DNA from: Sphingomonas naphthae
GTDB lineage: Bacteria > Pseudomonadota > Alphaproteobacteria > Sphingomonadales > Sphingomonadaceae
Length of the DNA stretch: 64,000 bases
Assembly: GCF_028607085.1 (NCBI RefSeq)
Contig: NZ_CP117411.1
Coordinates: 1,240,001-1,304,000 of the forward strand
Direction of reading: 5' to 3'
Positions within the stretch are counted from its first letter, which is position 1. Each line of letters starts with the position of its first letter. This document shows, in pieces, positions 1-7,955 of the stretch. The translations under genes and the position numbers were made by a program. The notes beneath the pieces are model-generated. The model had not been told where the DNA came from and did no database searches. It saw nothing but the letters and a program-made list of their open reading frames with translations.

Positions 1-708
1 GTCGCCTTCTTCAAGAAGGACGTGTCAAGCTTCCCGGTGGCCGTCACCACCTCGGGCACCTACGCCTCGACCGGCCTGCCGCTGGGCGTCATCCCGCCGT
101 CGTCGCCGGCCGCCTCCAACCCGGAGGGCCAGCTGTGGACGATCAACTCGATCACCAACGGCGCGGGCGCCTCGCTGAAGGGCGTCGAGATCGCGTTGCA
201 GGCGTCGTTCCGCTTCCTGCCGGGCTTCCTCAAGAATTTCGGCGTGCTGGCGAACACCACCTTCATCTCCAGCTCGGCGACCTATTCGACCACGGGGCCG
301 ACGGCGAACGCCTGCGTCGCGGGTGCCACGGCGGCGGCGGCCTGCACCTTCGGCCCGAACGTGGCGGTCACCCGCTCGACCACGCTGTTCGGCCTGTCGA
401 AGCGCAGCTACAACGCGACGCTCTATTATGAGGACAAGAAGTTCTCGGCGCGCGCGTCGATCGCCTATCGCGGGCCCTACGTCGATGCCAATTCCGGCAC
501 CGGCAACGTGTTCGAGGGCTATAATTCGACGATCAACGTCGATGCCTCGGTCCGCTACAAGCTGACCGAATGGCTGGAGGTTTCGCTGGAAGGCACCAAC
601 CTCACCGACGAATATCGCGATCGCTACACCGATCTGACCGCCAACCGGAACTACGAATACAATCACTTCGGCCGCACCTTCCTGGCGGGTGCGCGCTTCA
701 AGATGTAA
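1..708 (+). CDS. TonB-dependent receptor, C-terminal part (5' truncated by window)
   Basis: This is the last 235 codons of an outer-membrane TonB-dependent receptor; the reading frame is open from base 1, so the N-terminal plug and most of the barrel lie outside the window. The visible part has the alternating aromatic and polar pattern of barrel strands, a 'LEGTNLTDEY' turn that is very common near the end of these receptors, and a terminal strand ending in 'GRTFLAGARFKM'. The last residue is not Phe, but the strand is otherwise a normal barrel-closing strand. Such receptors import siderophores, vitamins or oligosaccharides. The esterase and KDPG aldolase that follow on the same strand suggest a carbohydrate ligand; that is inference. 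The family call is firm and the substrate is unknown. Confidence 0.9.
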   Translation, partial: VAFFKKDVSSFPVAVTTSGTYASTGLPLGVIPPSSPAASNPEGQLWTINSITNGAGASLKGVEIALQASFRFLPGFLKNFGVLANTTFISSSATYSTTGPTANACVAGATAAAACTFGPNVAVTRSTTLFGLSKRSYNATLYYEDKKFSARASIAYRGPYVDANSGTGNVFEGYNSTINVDASVRYKLTEWLEVSLEGTNLTDEYRDRYTDLTANRNYEYNHFGRTFLAGARFKM

Positions 709-716
709 CCCCCGAC

Positions 717-750
717 TGGGACGCATCCTCACCGGGATGCGTCCCATTTC
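717..750 (+). terminator. Intrinsic terminator after the TonB receptor
   Basis: A perfect 11-bp stem (717-727 with 736-746, 'TGGGACGCATC' arm) with an 8-base loop is followed by TTTCTTC. It begins 8 bases after the receptor stop codon. The esterase start at 766 lies just beyond, so transcription of the downstream gene is probably at least partly separate. Confidence 0.7.
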
Positions 751-765
751 TTCGATGGAGCCCCC

Positions 766-1758
766 GTGATCGACCGTCGAAACCTGCTGCTCGCCGCCGC
801 CGCCAGCCTTGGCTCGGCGGCTTTCGCGCAAACGGCGCCGCCCGATGTGCCGGCGAAGCGCCGCGTCGCGGGCCTGCCTGAGCCCGCCGAGACGATCGAC
901 CTGTGGCCGAACGGCGCGCCGGGGATGCCGGCCAAGCCGCTCGTCGAGACGGTCGACGAACGCAGCAGGGAAGACTCGCTCACCGATCGCGCGGTCTATG
1001 GCATCACCCGCCCGCGCCTCGTCGTGTTCCGCCCGCGCCTGCCCAATGGTTCGGCGGTGCTGGTCACGCCCGGCGGCGGCTATAAATGGGTGGTGATCGA
1101 CAAGGAGGGCTATGAGATCGGGCGCTGGCTGGCGGCGCGCGGCTTCACTGTGTTCGTCCTCTTCTATCGCCTGCCCGGCGACGGCTGGCAGGCGGGGCCG
1201 GACGTGGCTTTGTCCGACGCGCAGCGCGCCATGCGGATTATCCGCGCCCGCGCCCAGGATTATGCGCTCCTGCCCGAGCGGATCGCGGCGATGGGCTTTT
1301 CCGCCGGCGGCCACCTCTGCGCCGATCTCTCGACCCGCTGGGCGGCGAAAACCTATGCCCCGGTGGACGCGGCCGACACGCTCAGCGCCCGGCCCGATGT
1401 GTCGGCGCCCATCTATCCGGTCCAGTCCATGCGCCTGCCCACCGCCCACCCCGGATCGCGCGAACTGCTGATCGGCAAGGGCGCCTCGGCCGCGCTGGAG
1501 GATGCCCACTCGCCCGATCACAATGTCACCGCGCAGACCCCGCCGACCTTCCTCGTGCATGCCGAGGACGATCCCACCGTGCCGGTCGAGAACAGCCTGC
1601 TCTATCGCGCGGCGCTGAAGAAGGCGGGGGTGCCGGTGGAAACGCACCTTTTCACCCACGGCGGCCACGGCTTTGGCCTGCGCCGCGCGATGGGCAAGCC
1701 CGCCGAGGCGTGGCCCGATCTCTTCCTTGCCTGGGCGCGAACCCAGGGTATTGGCTGA
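766..1758 (+). CDS. Secreted alpha/beta hydrolase, acetyl(xylan)-esterase-like
   Basis: A 330-aa alpha/beta-hydrolase of the BD-FAE / acetyl-esterase type, which removes ester groups from sugars or small esters. The N-terminus (MIDRRNLLLAAAA then AFAQ) is an export signal with a twin-arginine-like 'DRRNLLL', so the enzyme is probably periplasmic. The oxyanion-loop motif 'PGGGY' is at about residue 102. The nucleophile elbow 'GFSAGG' puts Ser at about 179, with Asp at about 268 in 'HAEDDPTVP' and His at about 301 in 'GGHGFGL', so the triad is complete. The start is GTG, supported by GGAG five bases upstream. It sits between a TonB receptor and KDPG aldolase, which fits deacetylation of plant polysaccharide fragments. 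The exact substrate cannot be read from the sequence. Confidence 0.85.
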   Translation: MIDRRNLLLAAAASLGSAAFAQTAPPDVPAKRRVAGLPEPAETIDLWPNGAPGMPAKPLVETVDERSREDSLTDRAVYGITRPRLVVFRPRLPNGSAVLVTPGGGYKWVVIDKEGYEIGRWLAARGFTVFVLFYRLPGDGWQAGPDVALSDAQRAMRIIRARAQDYALLPERIAAMGFSAGGHLCADLSTRWAAKTYAPVDAADTLSARPDVSAPIYPVQSMRLPTAHPGSRELLIGKGASAALEDAHSPDHNVTAQTPPTFLVHAEDDPTVPVENSLLYRAALKKAGVPVETHLFTHGGHGFGLRRAMGKPAEAWPDLFLAWARTQGIG

Positions 1759-1780
1759 TTTCAGCCGCTTTTTGTCGTCC

Positions 1781-1824
1781 GCGATTTCCGAGGCGGCGGA
1801 TGATCCCATCCGCCTCGAAATCGC
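1781..1824 (+). promoter_or_regulatory. Hairpin in the leader of eda
   Basis: Arms at 1781-1796 and 1810-1824 pair over about 15 bp with one bulged base ('GCGATTTC' and 'GAGGCGG' with their complements). The hairpin ends 17 bases before the eda start codon, close upstream of its ribosome binding site (CGGAG). It may be a weak terminator for the esterase gene, since TCTAATC follows, or an attenuator. Function is not shown by sequence alone. Confidence 0.4.
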
Positions 1825-1841
1825 TCTAATCGGAGTTTCCC

Positions 1842-2459
1842 ATGGCCCATATCGCCGACATCATGACCCTCGCGCCGGTGATCCCGGTGCTCATCATCGA
1901 GGATGCGGCCTATGCCCGGCCGATCGCCGAGGCGCTGGTCGCCGGCGGCATCCGCGCGCTGGAGGTCACGCTGCGCACCCCCGCCGCGCTTGACGTGATC
2001 CGTGAGATGGCCAAGGTCGAGGGCGCGGTCGTCGGCGCCGGCACCGTGCTGAACGAGAAGCAGCTGACCGCCGCGATCGACGCGGGCGCGAAATTCATCG
2101 TCAGCCCCGGTCTCACCGATGGTGTGGCCAGGCCGGTGATCGCCAGCGGCACGCCCTTCCTGCCCGGCACCGCCAACGCCAGCGACATCATGCGCGGCCT
2201 CGATCTCGGCCTCGACCATTTCAAATTCTTCCCCGCCGAGGCGTCCGGCGGGATCAAGGCGCTGAAGGCGATCGCCGCCCCCTTCGCCCAATGCCGCTTC
2301 TGCCCGACCGGCGGCGTCACGGTCGATAGCGCCCCCAATTGGCTCGCCATCCCGCAAGTGCTGTGCGTCGGCGGTAGCTGGCTGATCCCGGCCGGCGCGC
2401 CCGACACGGCGAAGATCACCGCCGCCGCCCGCGCCGCCGCAGCGGTGAAGGCGGGCTGA
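1842..2459 (+). CDS. eda: 2-dehydro-3-deoxy-phosphogluconate (KDPG) aldolase
   Basis: A cytoplasmic class I aldolase that cleaves KDPG to pyruvate and glyceraldehyde-3-phosphate, the last step of the Entner-Doudoroff and uronate pathways. At 205 aa it has the normal family length. The catalytic Glu lies in 'ALEVTLRTP' (about residue 41) and the Schiff-base Lys in 'FKFFPAE' (about residue 128). The phosphate-binding 'PTGGV' (about 155) and the 'GAGTVL' loop are also present. A CGGAG ribosome binding site precedes the ATG. It lies 83 bases after the esterase gene on the same strand and ends at a strong bidirectional terminator. No edd or kdgK is adjacent in the window, so upstream steps must be encoded elsewhere. 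Confidence 0.96.
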   Translation: MAHIADIMTLAPVIPVLIIEDAAYARPIAEALVAGGIRALEVTLRTPAALDVIREMAKVEGAVVGAGTVLNEKQLTAAIDAGAKFIVSPGLTDGVARPVIASGTPFLPGTANASDIMRGLDLGLDHFKFFPAEASGGIKALKAIAAPFAQCRFCPTGGVTVDSAPNWLAIPQVLCVGGSWLIPAGAPDTAKITAAARAAAAVKAG

Positions 2460-2509
2460 AACGACCGCGCCGCCCGGATGTGATCCGGGCGGCGACAGTT
2501 TGATCGGCG

Positions 2510-2552
2510 AAAAAGGAAGGGGCGACGGGATGACCGTCGCCCCTTCCTTTTT
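2510..2552. terminator. Bidirectional intrinsic terminator between eda and a TonB receptor gene
   Basis: A perfect 19-bp stem (2510-2528 with 2534-2552) and a 5-base loop begins with A5 and ends with T5, so it works as a rho-independent terminator on both strands. It separates the converging eda (+) and receptor (-) genes. A second perfect 10-bp hairpin with a GTG loop lies just upstream at 2470-2492. Confidence 0.9.
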
Positions 2553-2553
2553 G

Positions 2554-5412
2554 TCAGAGGCGGAAGCGCAGGCCGGCGCGGTAGGTGCGGCCGATCACAT
2601 CGTACAGCACCACGTTGGTCTGGAGCGCGCTGACGCTGGTGCCGGCCACGACCGGCGGATCCTTGTCGAGGAAATTCTCGACCTTGGCGAACAGCTCCAT
2701 CTTCACGTTGCCGAGGTTGAAACGATAGGTGCCGGCCAGATCGACATAGGCCACGCCCTTGATCCGGTTGTTGTCGATATCGACGCCCGAGGTCCACAGA
2801 TTGTCGTAGACGCCCTTGCTGATGGTGCGCAGCGTGACGAGGCCCGAGATGCTGTCGTCGTCATAGCCGGCGGTGACGAACCAGCGCCACTTCGGCGCGT
2901 CGCCGGTGTTCTGGCCGGCGGCTTCGGTGCTGACGCCGCCGTTGATCGTGGTGCGGCGCGCGATGTGGCTGCCCAGCGCGCGCAGGGTAACGGTGCCGCC
3001 CATCCCGCTGAACACGTCCGCGAGCGGCTGGCGGAAGCTGGCCTCCACGTCGAAGCCACGGGTCTTCAGCTGCGCCACGTTGATCGGCGAGGCGACGATC
3101 TGGGTGATGAAGCCGGCCGAGTCCCGCGTGAGATACTGGCAGAGCTGCGTTTCGCCGCGCGAGCAGCGATCGACCAGTTCCTGGCTGCCGAGCGAGGTGA
3201 TCGCATCCTTCAGCTTGATCGAATAATAATCGAAGGAGGCGGTGAACTGGCGCAGGAACGACGGGCTGTAGACGATGCCGAGGCTGGTCGTATCCGCCTT
3301 CTCCGGCGACAGGTTGACGTTGCCGATGATGAGGCGCGTCGCCCGGTAGGAGGCGTTGCGGACCGGATCGGTGATCTCGCTCGACTGGGTATTGCCCGCC
3401 GCGAACAGCTCGTTGAGGTTGGCCGCCCGAATGTCGCGCGATCGCACGCCGCGCAGCCGCACGTCGGCGATCGGCTTCCAGGTGAGGCCCACCTTCCACG
3501 TCTCGACGCCACCAGTGGTGCTGTAATGCGTGTAGCGGCCGGCGGCGTTCAGCTCCAGCTGGCGCAGCAGCGGCATGTCGTTGGCCAGCGGCACGACGAT
3601 TTCGCCATAGGCTTCCTTGACGGTGTAGCTGCCGTTGGTGCCCTTGAAATTGCCGGTGTACCAGCCGTTGACCGCCGAGATGGCGTCACCGGTGCCCGAA
3701 ACCTGCTCCTTGCGATATTCGGCGCCCAGCGCGAGGCTGACGGGGCCGGCCCACAGCGAGAAGGGCTCGCCCGACAGGCCCGCCGCCGCGACATTCTGCT
3801 TGATCGTCAGATCCTGCGTCGCATTGCCCTTCACATAGCCGATCGCGGCCGGCGAGGCGACGTTGTAGCCGAAGATGTTGAGCGGCACGCAGCCGTTGGT
3901 CGGCGCGGCCAGGCTCGAGCGGCAGACGATCTGGCCGGCCGGGTTGCGAACCGCGTCGATCGCCTCGGCGAAGCGGGCGACGTTGGTGGTGTTGCGCAGC
4001 ACGAACGCGGCGTCGGTCTGGCCGTACTGGTAGTAAGCGTCCCATTTCCAGTCGTCGAACACGGTGCCTTCGAGCGCCGCGACACCGCGATAGGTTTCGC
4101 GCGTGGCCTCGTTGTAGGGCTGGCCGAGATCGACGGTCGAATAGCCGTAGCGGAAGCTCGTCACGCCGGCGGCGGCCGCCTGCGCCCGCACGCTGTCCGG
4201 CAGGAAGGCGTTCGATGCCGACATGGTCAGGTTGCCGGGATACCGCTGATAGGCGGCGACACCGCCGGTCTTCGCATAAGCGTAGGAGCCTTCGGCGATG
4301 AACTCGATGTCGTCGGTCAGCTCATAGCTGCCACGGCCGTAGCCGGCCCAGCGCTTGAGCTTGGAATCGAGGGCGACGGTGTTGGTTTCGTAGTAGGAGT
4401 TGCCGCCCACCATCAGCGGATCGGAGATGATCGAGCCGCGCACGAACGGCTGCGGCACGCCGCCGTCGCCGAACTGCGTGTTGGCCAGCGCCGTCGTCGT
4501 GATGACGCCGCCGCGCGCGACGGTCAGGTTGTTGACGTTGTTGCGGATGATGCGGCGCGGCTGGCCGTTGGTCGCGGTCCAGGCGGGATTGAGCAGCAGG
4601 TTGGTCTGGTCGAACCACTTGCGCTTCGACGGATCGAGCGAGCCGATGCCCTTCTGGTACAGGCCCTCGACGCTGACCAGGATATGGCCGCGATTGTCGG
4701 CGAAGGGGGCGCCGGCGGCGAGATAGCCGTTGGTGTTCTCGCCGTCGCTGCGATCGGTGATGCCGCCCGAGATCGAGCCCTTGATGCCGGTGAACTTCTT
4801 CTGGAGGACGAAATTGACCACGCCGGCGACGGCGTCCGAACCATAGGCCGCCGAGGCGCCGCCGGTCACCACGTCGACCCGCTCGACCAGCGCGCTGGGC
4901 AGGTTGTTCACATCGACGGCCGAGTTGGTGGCCGAGGAGACGACGCGGCGGCCATCGAGCAACACCAGCGTGCGGTTGGTGCCCAGCGAGCGCAGGTTAA
5001 GCGCGTTCAGGCCGTTGGCGCCGGTCGAGGTGTTGGCGTTGTTGGTGCGCGTCGTCGCCGAGCCGCTCAGCTGCGGCAGCTGGTTGACGAAATCGGCGAT
5101 GTTGGCGGGCGCCGCCTTCTGGATGTCGGCGATGCCGACCACGGTGGTCGGCGTCGGCGCGGAGAAGCCGTTGCGGGCGATGCGCGAACCGGTGACGACG
5201 ATCTCGCCGGCGGTCGGGGTCTCGCCGGCATCGGCGGCGGCCTGCGCGACGACGGCGGCGGGTTCGGCTGCGGGGGTGCCGGCGGGCACGGGCGCGGTCG
5301 GCGTCGGCTGGGTCTGCGCCACGGCGGCGCTGGTCAGCGATGCGGCAACCACGAACGCGGCGGTGCTCAGCAGCAAACGAGTGTGATTCTTGGCGCGGCT
5401 AAACTCTTCCAC
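2554..5412 (-). CDS. TonB-dependent receptor (large, sphingomonad type)
   Basis: An outer-membrane TonB-dependent receptor of 952 aa, counted from a GTG start at 5412. This start has an excellent Shine-Dalgarno (AGGGGAGAG) four bases upstream; an in-frame ATG at 5460 would add 16 residues but has no such site. A signal peptide (around 'LLLSTAAFVVAASLTSAAVA') precedes an Ala/Pro-rich linker. The TonB-box-like 'GEIVVTGSRIA' follows, then a plug domain with 'LNLRSLGTNRTLVLLDGRR' and 'VERVDVVTGGASAAYGSDA'. The C-terminal barrel ends 'GRTYRAGLRFRL', which lacks the usual final Phe. The gene lies downstream of the secreted protein at 5616-7553 on the same strand (204-base gap), suggesting uptake of that enzyme's products. 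The ligand is unknown. Confidence 0.94.
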   Translation of the reverse strand: MEEFSRAKNHTRLLLSTAAFVVAASLTSAAVAQTQPTPTAPVPAGTPAAEPAAVVAQAAADAGETPTAGEIVVTGSRIARNGFSAPTPTTVVGIADIQKAAPANIADFVNQLPQLSGSATTRTNNANTSTGANGLNALNLRSLGTNRTLVLLDGRRVVSSATNSAVDVNNLPSALVERVDVVTGGASAAYGSDAVAGVVNFVLQKKFTGIKGSISGGITDRSDGENTNGYLAAGAPFADNRGHILVSVEGLYQKGIGSLDPSKRKWFDQTNLLLNPAWTATNGQPRRIIRNNVNNLTVARGGVITTTALANTQFGDGGVPQPFVRGSIISDPLMVGGNSYYETNTVALDSKLKRWAGYGRGSYELTDDIEFIAEGSYAYAKTGGVAAYQRYPGNLTMSASNAFLPDSVRAQAAAAGVTSFRYGYSTVDLGQPYNEATRETYRGVAALEGTVFDDWKWDAYYQYGQTDAAFVLRNTTNVARFAEAIDAVRNPAGQIVCRSSLAAPTNGCVPLNIFGYNVASPAAIGYVKGNATQDLTIKQNVAAAGLSGEPFSLWAGPVSLALGAEYRKEQVSGTGDAISAVNGWYTGNFKGTNGSYTVKEAYGEIVVPLANDMPLLRQLELNAAGRYTHYSTTGGVETWKVGLTWKPIADVRLRGVRSRDIRAANLNELFAAGNTQSSEITDPVRNASYRATRLIIGNVNLSPEKADTTSLGIVYSPSFLRQFTASFDYYSIKLKDAITSLGSQELVDRCSRGETQLCQYLTRDSAGFITQIVASPINVAQLKTRGFDVEASFRQPLADVFSGMGGTVTLRALGSHIARRTTINGGVSTEAAGQNTGDAPKWRWFVTAGYDDDSISGLVTLRTISKGVYDNLWTSGVDIDNNRIKGVAYVDLAGTYRFNLGNVKMELFAKVENFLDKDPPVVAGTSVSALQTNVVLYDVIGRTYRAGLRFRL

Positions 5413-5615
5413 GGCGCTCTCTCCCCTTAAAATCTTCAGACTTGTTGCCGATATGCTCATCGGAACCGCCGCAACGCCCGTCTGCTACCGGTGTCATACA
5501 GCCATCGTAAAATGGGCCGACCGGGGTGCCGTCGTCCATCGCTGATATCAAATCGATCGATGTCGCAAATGCATGGATGTTTGGTTGATCTATTCAACTA
5601 TTGAATGAGCCGCGC

Positions 5616-7553
5616 TCAATATATCGGGGCCATCCGCGGCTCGCGCTCCTGCTGCGGGCGGCGCAGATTGTCGTCCACCAGCGGGCCGCCCCAGGGGAAA
5701 TCGAGAGTCGGCTGGTTGGCGAAGCGGCGCATCCGCAGCATCAGCCGCGCGCCGGCACCTGGCTCCAGCCGCACGGTGAAGGCGCGGGCATCCACCGGCC
5801 GGGCCGGGCCGCCGTCCGATACCGACAGGATCTGGTGTTCGCCATAGGCGCCGCCCTGGATCGTCATCGTGCGGGCTTGGCTCTGGCTGAGGTTGACCAG
5901 CGTGACGCCGGTCTCGTCGGCGGTCAGCGTATCGACCAGCGCCGCCACGTCGGGCGGCACGCCGGGCCGCTTCGCCTCCGGATCGAAGTAGCGCAGCCGC
6001 GAGAATTGCAGCGCGCCGCCCATGGTGGGCGAATTGTTCGACCAGCCCGGCCGGGCGATATGCGATCCGCCCTGCATCAGCACGATCAGCGGCGTGATGC
6101 TGGCCGGATTCTGGTCCATCACCGTATCGGCGAAGCGGGTGTCGGGGGTCGAGGTGTCGGCGCGCAGCATCTCGCCGGTCTCGCGGATATGCGCCAGCGC
6201 CTCGCGTAGCGCACGCACCGGCAGGCCGGGGTTCTTGCCGTCGAGATATTGGAAGAAGGGATGGTCGGGCGCCCGCGCGCGATCGGACGGCTTCATCGTC
6301 AGCAGATAGATGTCCTGCGCGCCGACCGCCCATTTCTGCGGCTTGAAGCCGTACCAGCCGCTGTCCCCATACATGGTGGGGTAGTGCATCCTGCCGTCGA
6401 TCATCTTGCCATTGGCATTGATCCGGTCGGTCATGCGCCGCCACGCGTCGAGATATTTGTCGTCGCCGGTCAGCAGATAGGGGTTGAGGAAGCCGGTGAA
6501 GGTATAAGGGATGCGGTTGCGGTCGGCCGGCTTGCCGGTCATCGGCACGATCGGGCTGAACCCCCAGCCATAGACGCCGCCATACCATTTGCCGCCCGCC
6601 GTGCCGCCGATCGTGCCGTCCAGCCCGATGTTGGTGGGCAGCAGATCGTTGTTGGCCTTGGCGCGCGCGATCCAGGCGTCGACATATTCGATCACCCAGT
6701 CGCGATAGCGCGGCTCGTTGGACAGCATGTAAGCGTTGGTGGCGAGGCCGGTCGCCTGAAGGTTCAGCGGATGATCGCCGATCACATCCTCATAGCCCTT
6801 GAAGTGGGCCAGCATCTCGTCGAAATTCCGCTCGCCGTGGAAGACGGCGGACTGGTCGATCCCGCTCAGGTCGATCGGGTCGCCCGCCCAGTCGAGCGGG
6901 GTCGCCTTGCGCATCAGCGGGCCGCGGCTGCCGTTGATGAGGCTGCGGATGATCTTGTGCTTGGGGTCGTAATTGGGCGCGGTGGGGTCCGCGCCGGTAT
7001 AGAAATCGGCGAAGCGCCGCACCCGGTCGCGATAGGCTTTGTCATAGGGGTTGCCGAGCCCCATCACGTTGAAGACCGACATCCCCTCGCCATTATGCTG
7101 CCAGTCCATCATCACCGGGAAGTCGCGGAAATACATGCCCTGGCGGGCGATCGGCACCTCAGTGGTTCTGGCCGCCGCGAACTGGCGGACATGGCCCTCA
7201 TAGGCCAGTTCATAGAGCTGGCGAATGCGCTCCGATCCGCCGAGCTGGTAGATGTGCGGCCAATCGTTGACGTTCTCGATCGCGTCGTCGGGGCCGTCGT
7301 TGCCGCCCCACCGCTCGATCGCGCGCAGATAGCCGGTGCGCGGATCGAAATAGCGCGCGAAGAAGGCCTCGCACGCCGCCGTATGCGCATCGAGCAGGGC
7401 GCGTTCCAGCAGCGCCCATTCGGGCGGCGCCATCGGGGTCGAGATATCGAACGGGGCAGGGGCGGTCACCGCCCGCGCCGGCCAGGCCGCCATCGCCGAT
7501 GTCAGGCCCAGCGCCGCGGACCCCAGCAACATTTCCCGCCGGCTCGCGCGCAT
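5616..7553 (-). CDS. Secreted Tat-signal protein, possibly six-hairpin glycosidase-like
   Basis: A 645-aa exported protein that I do not recognise with certainty. The N-terminus 'SRREMLLGSAALG' followed by 'AMAAWPARA' is a good twin-arginine signal, so a folded, perhaps cofactor-containing or large periplasmic protein is expected. The body is rich in Trp, Tyr and Gly and alternates helices with conserved-looking aromatic stretches, such as 'ERWGGNDGPDDAIENVNDW', 'GGKWYGGVYGWGFSP' and 'GDSGWYGFKPQKW'. This resembles the (alpha/alpha) toroid of six-hairpin glycosidases and polysaccharide lyases. The C-terminal 130 residues look like a beta-sandwich. It is immediately upstream of a TonB receptor gene on the same strand and divergent from another. 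A hydrolase or lyase acting on a plant-derived glycoside is plausible but is inference. Confidence 0.75.
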   Translation of the reverse strand: MRASRREMLLGSAALGLTSAMAAWPARAVTAPAPFDISTPMAPPEWALLERALLDAHTAACEAFFARYFDPRTGYLRAIERWGGNDGPDDAIENVNDWPHIYQLGGSERIRQLYELAYEGHVRQFAAARTTEVPIARQGMYFRDFPVMMDWQHNGEGMSVFNVMGLGNPYDKAYRDRVRRFADFYTGADPTAPNYDPKHKIIRSLINGSRGPLMRKATPLDWAGDPIDLSGIDQSAVFHGERNFDEMLAHFKGYEDVIGDHPLNLQATGLATNAYMLSNEPRYRDWVIEYVDAWIARAKANNDLLPTNIGLDGTIGGTAGGKWYGGVYGWGFSPIVPMTGKPADRNRIPYTFTGFLNPYLLTGDDKYLDAWRRMTDRINANGKMIDGRMHYPTMYGDSGWYGFKPQKWAVGAQDIYLLTMKPSDRARAPDHPFFQYLDGKNPGLPVRALREALAHIRETGEMLRADTSTPDTRFADTVMDQNPASITPLIVLMQGGSHIARPGWSNNSPTMGGALQFSRLRYFDPEAKRPGVPPDVAALVDTLTADETGVTLVNLSQSQARTMTIQGGAYGEHQILSVSDGGPARPVDARAFTVRLEPGAGARLMLRMRRFANQPTLDFPWGGPLVDDNLRRPQQEREPRMAPIY

Positions 7554-7955
7554 CCCGTCTCTCCCTGTTGCCGCCCCTGTTTTGGGGATTTGGCCGGAGC
7601 GTAAGGAAAAGTACCGTCGCCAGCCAAGCCAAAGGTGGCATGAAGCGATGCGTGCGGCGCATGGTGAGGCTCAACCCGTACCCATCGCGATTGCCAACCA
7701 TGGCGCGACACGGGCTCCCAGTTCACACATATGATTTCGGATCGGGTGGCCGCCATGGCCCTTGCCCGCCGTGACGATCGCGACTTACTCTTGCGTCCAA
7801 GCCCAAGCAATCTGCGGCGGGGAACGAACAAGATTATCAAAAGACAACGTGCCAGATCAGTATAGACCCATATGAAGCCATCGATGAATGGCGTGGGCGG
7901 CTTGTCACTATAGGCATGGGGATCGAGAGGGGGAACCATATACTGGGGGATCGTC
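7554..7955. other. 402-bp divergent intergenic region
   Basis: No gene is evident here. The region separates the leftward secreted-protein gene from the rightward TonB receptor gene and must carry both promoters. It is less GC-rich near 7830-7950 than the flanks. No confident -35/-10 pair, operator dyad or riboswitch was recognised. A GGGGGAT Shine-Dalgarno lies just before the receptor ATG at 7956. Confidence 0.5.

Noticed and set aside
2500-5430. A 976-codon open frame on the plus strand opposite the TonB receptor gene, and a similar 806-codon one opposite the receptor at 7956-10169
   Set aside because: Both are rich in Arg, Gly, Ala and His without any motif, as expected of antisense frames in high-GC DNA, whereas the opposite strands encode clear receptors.
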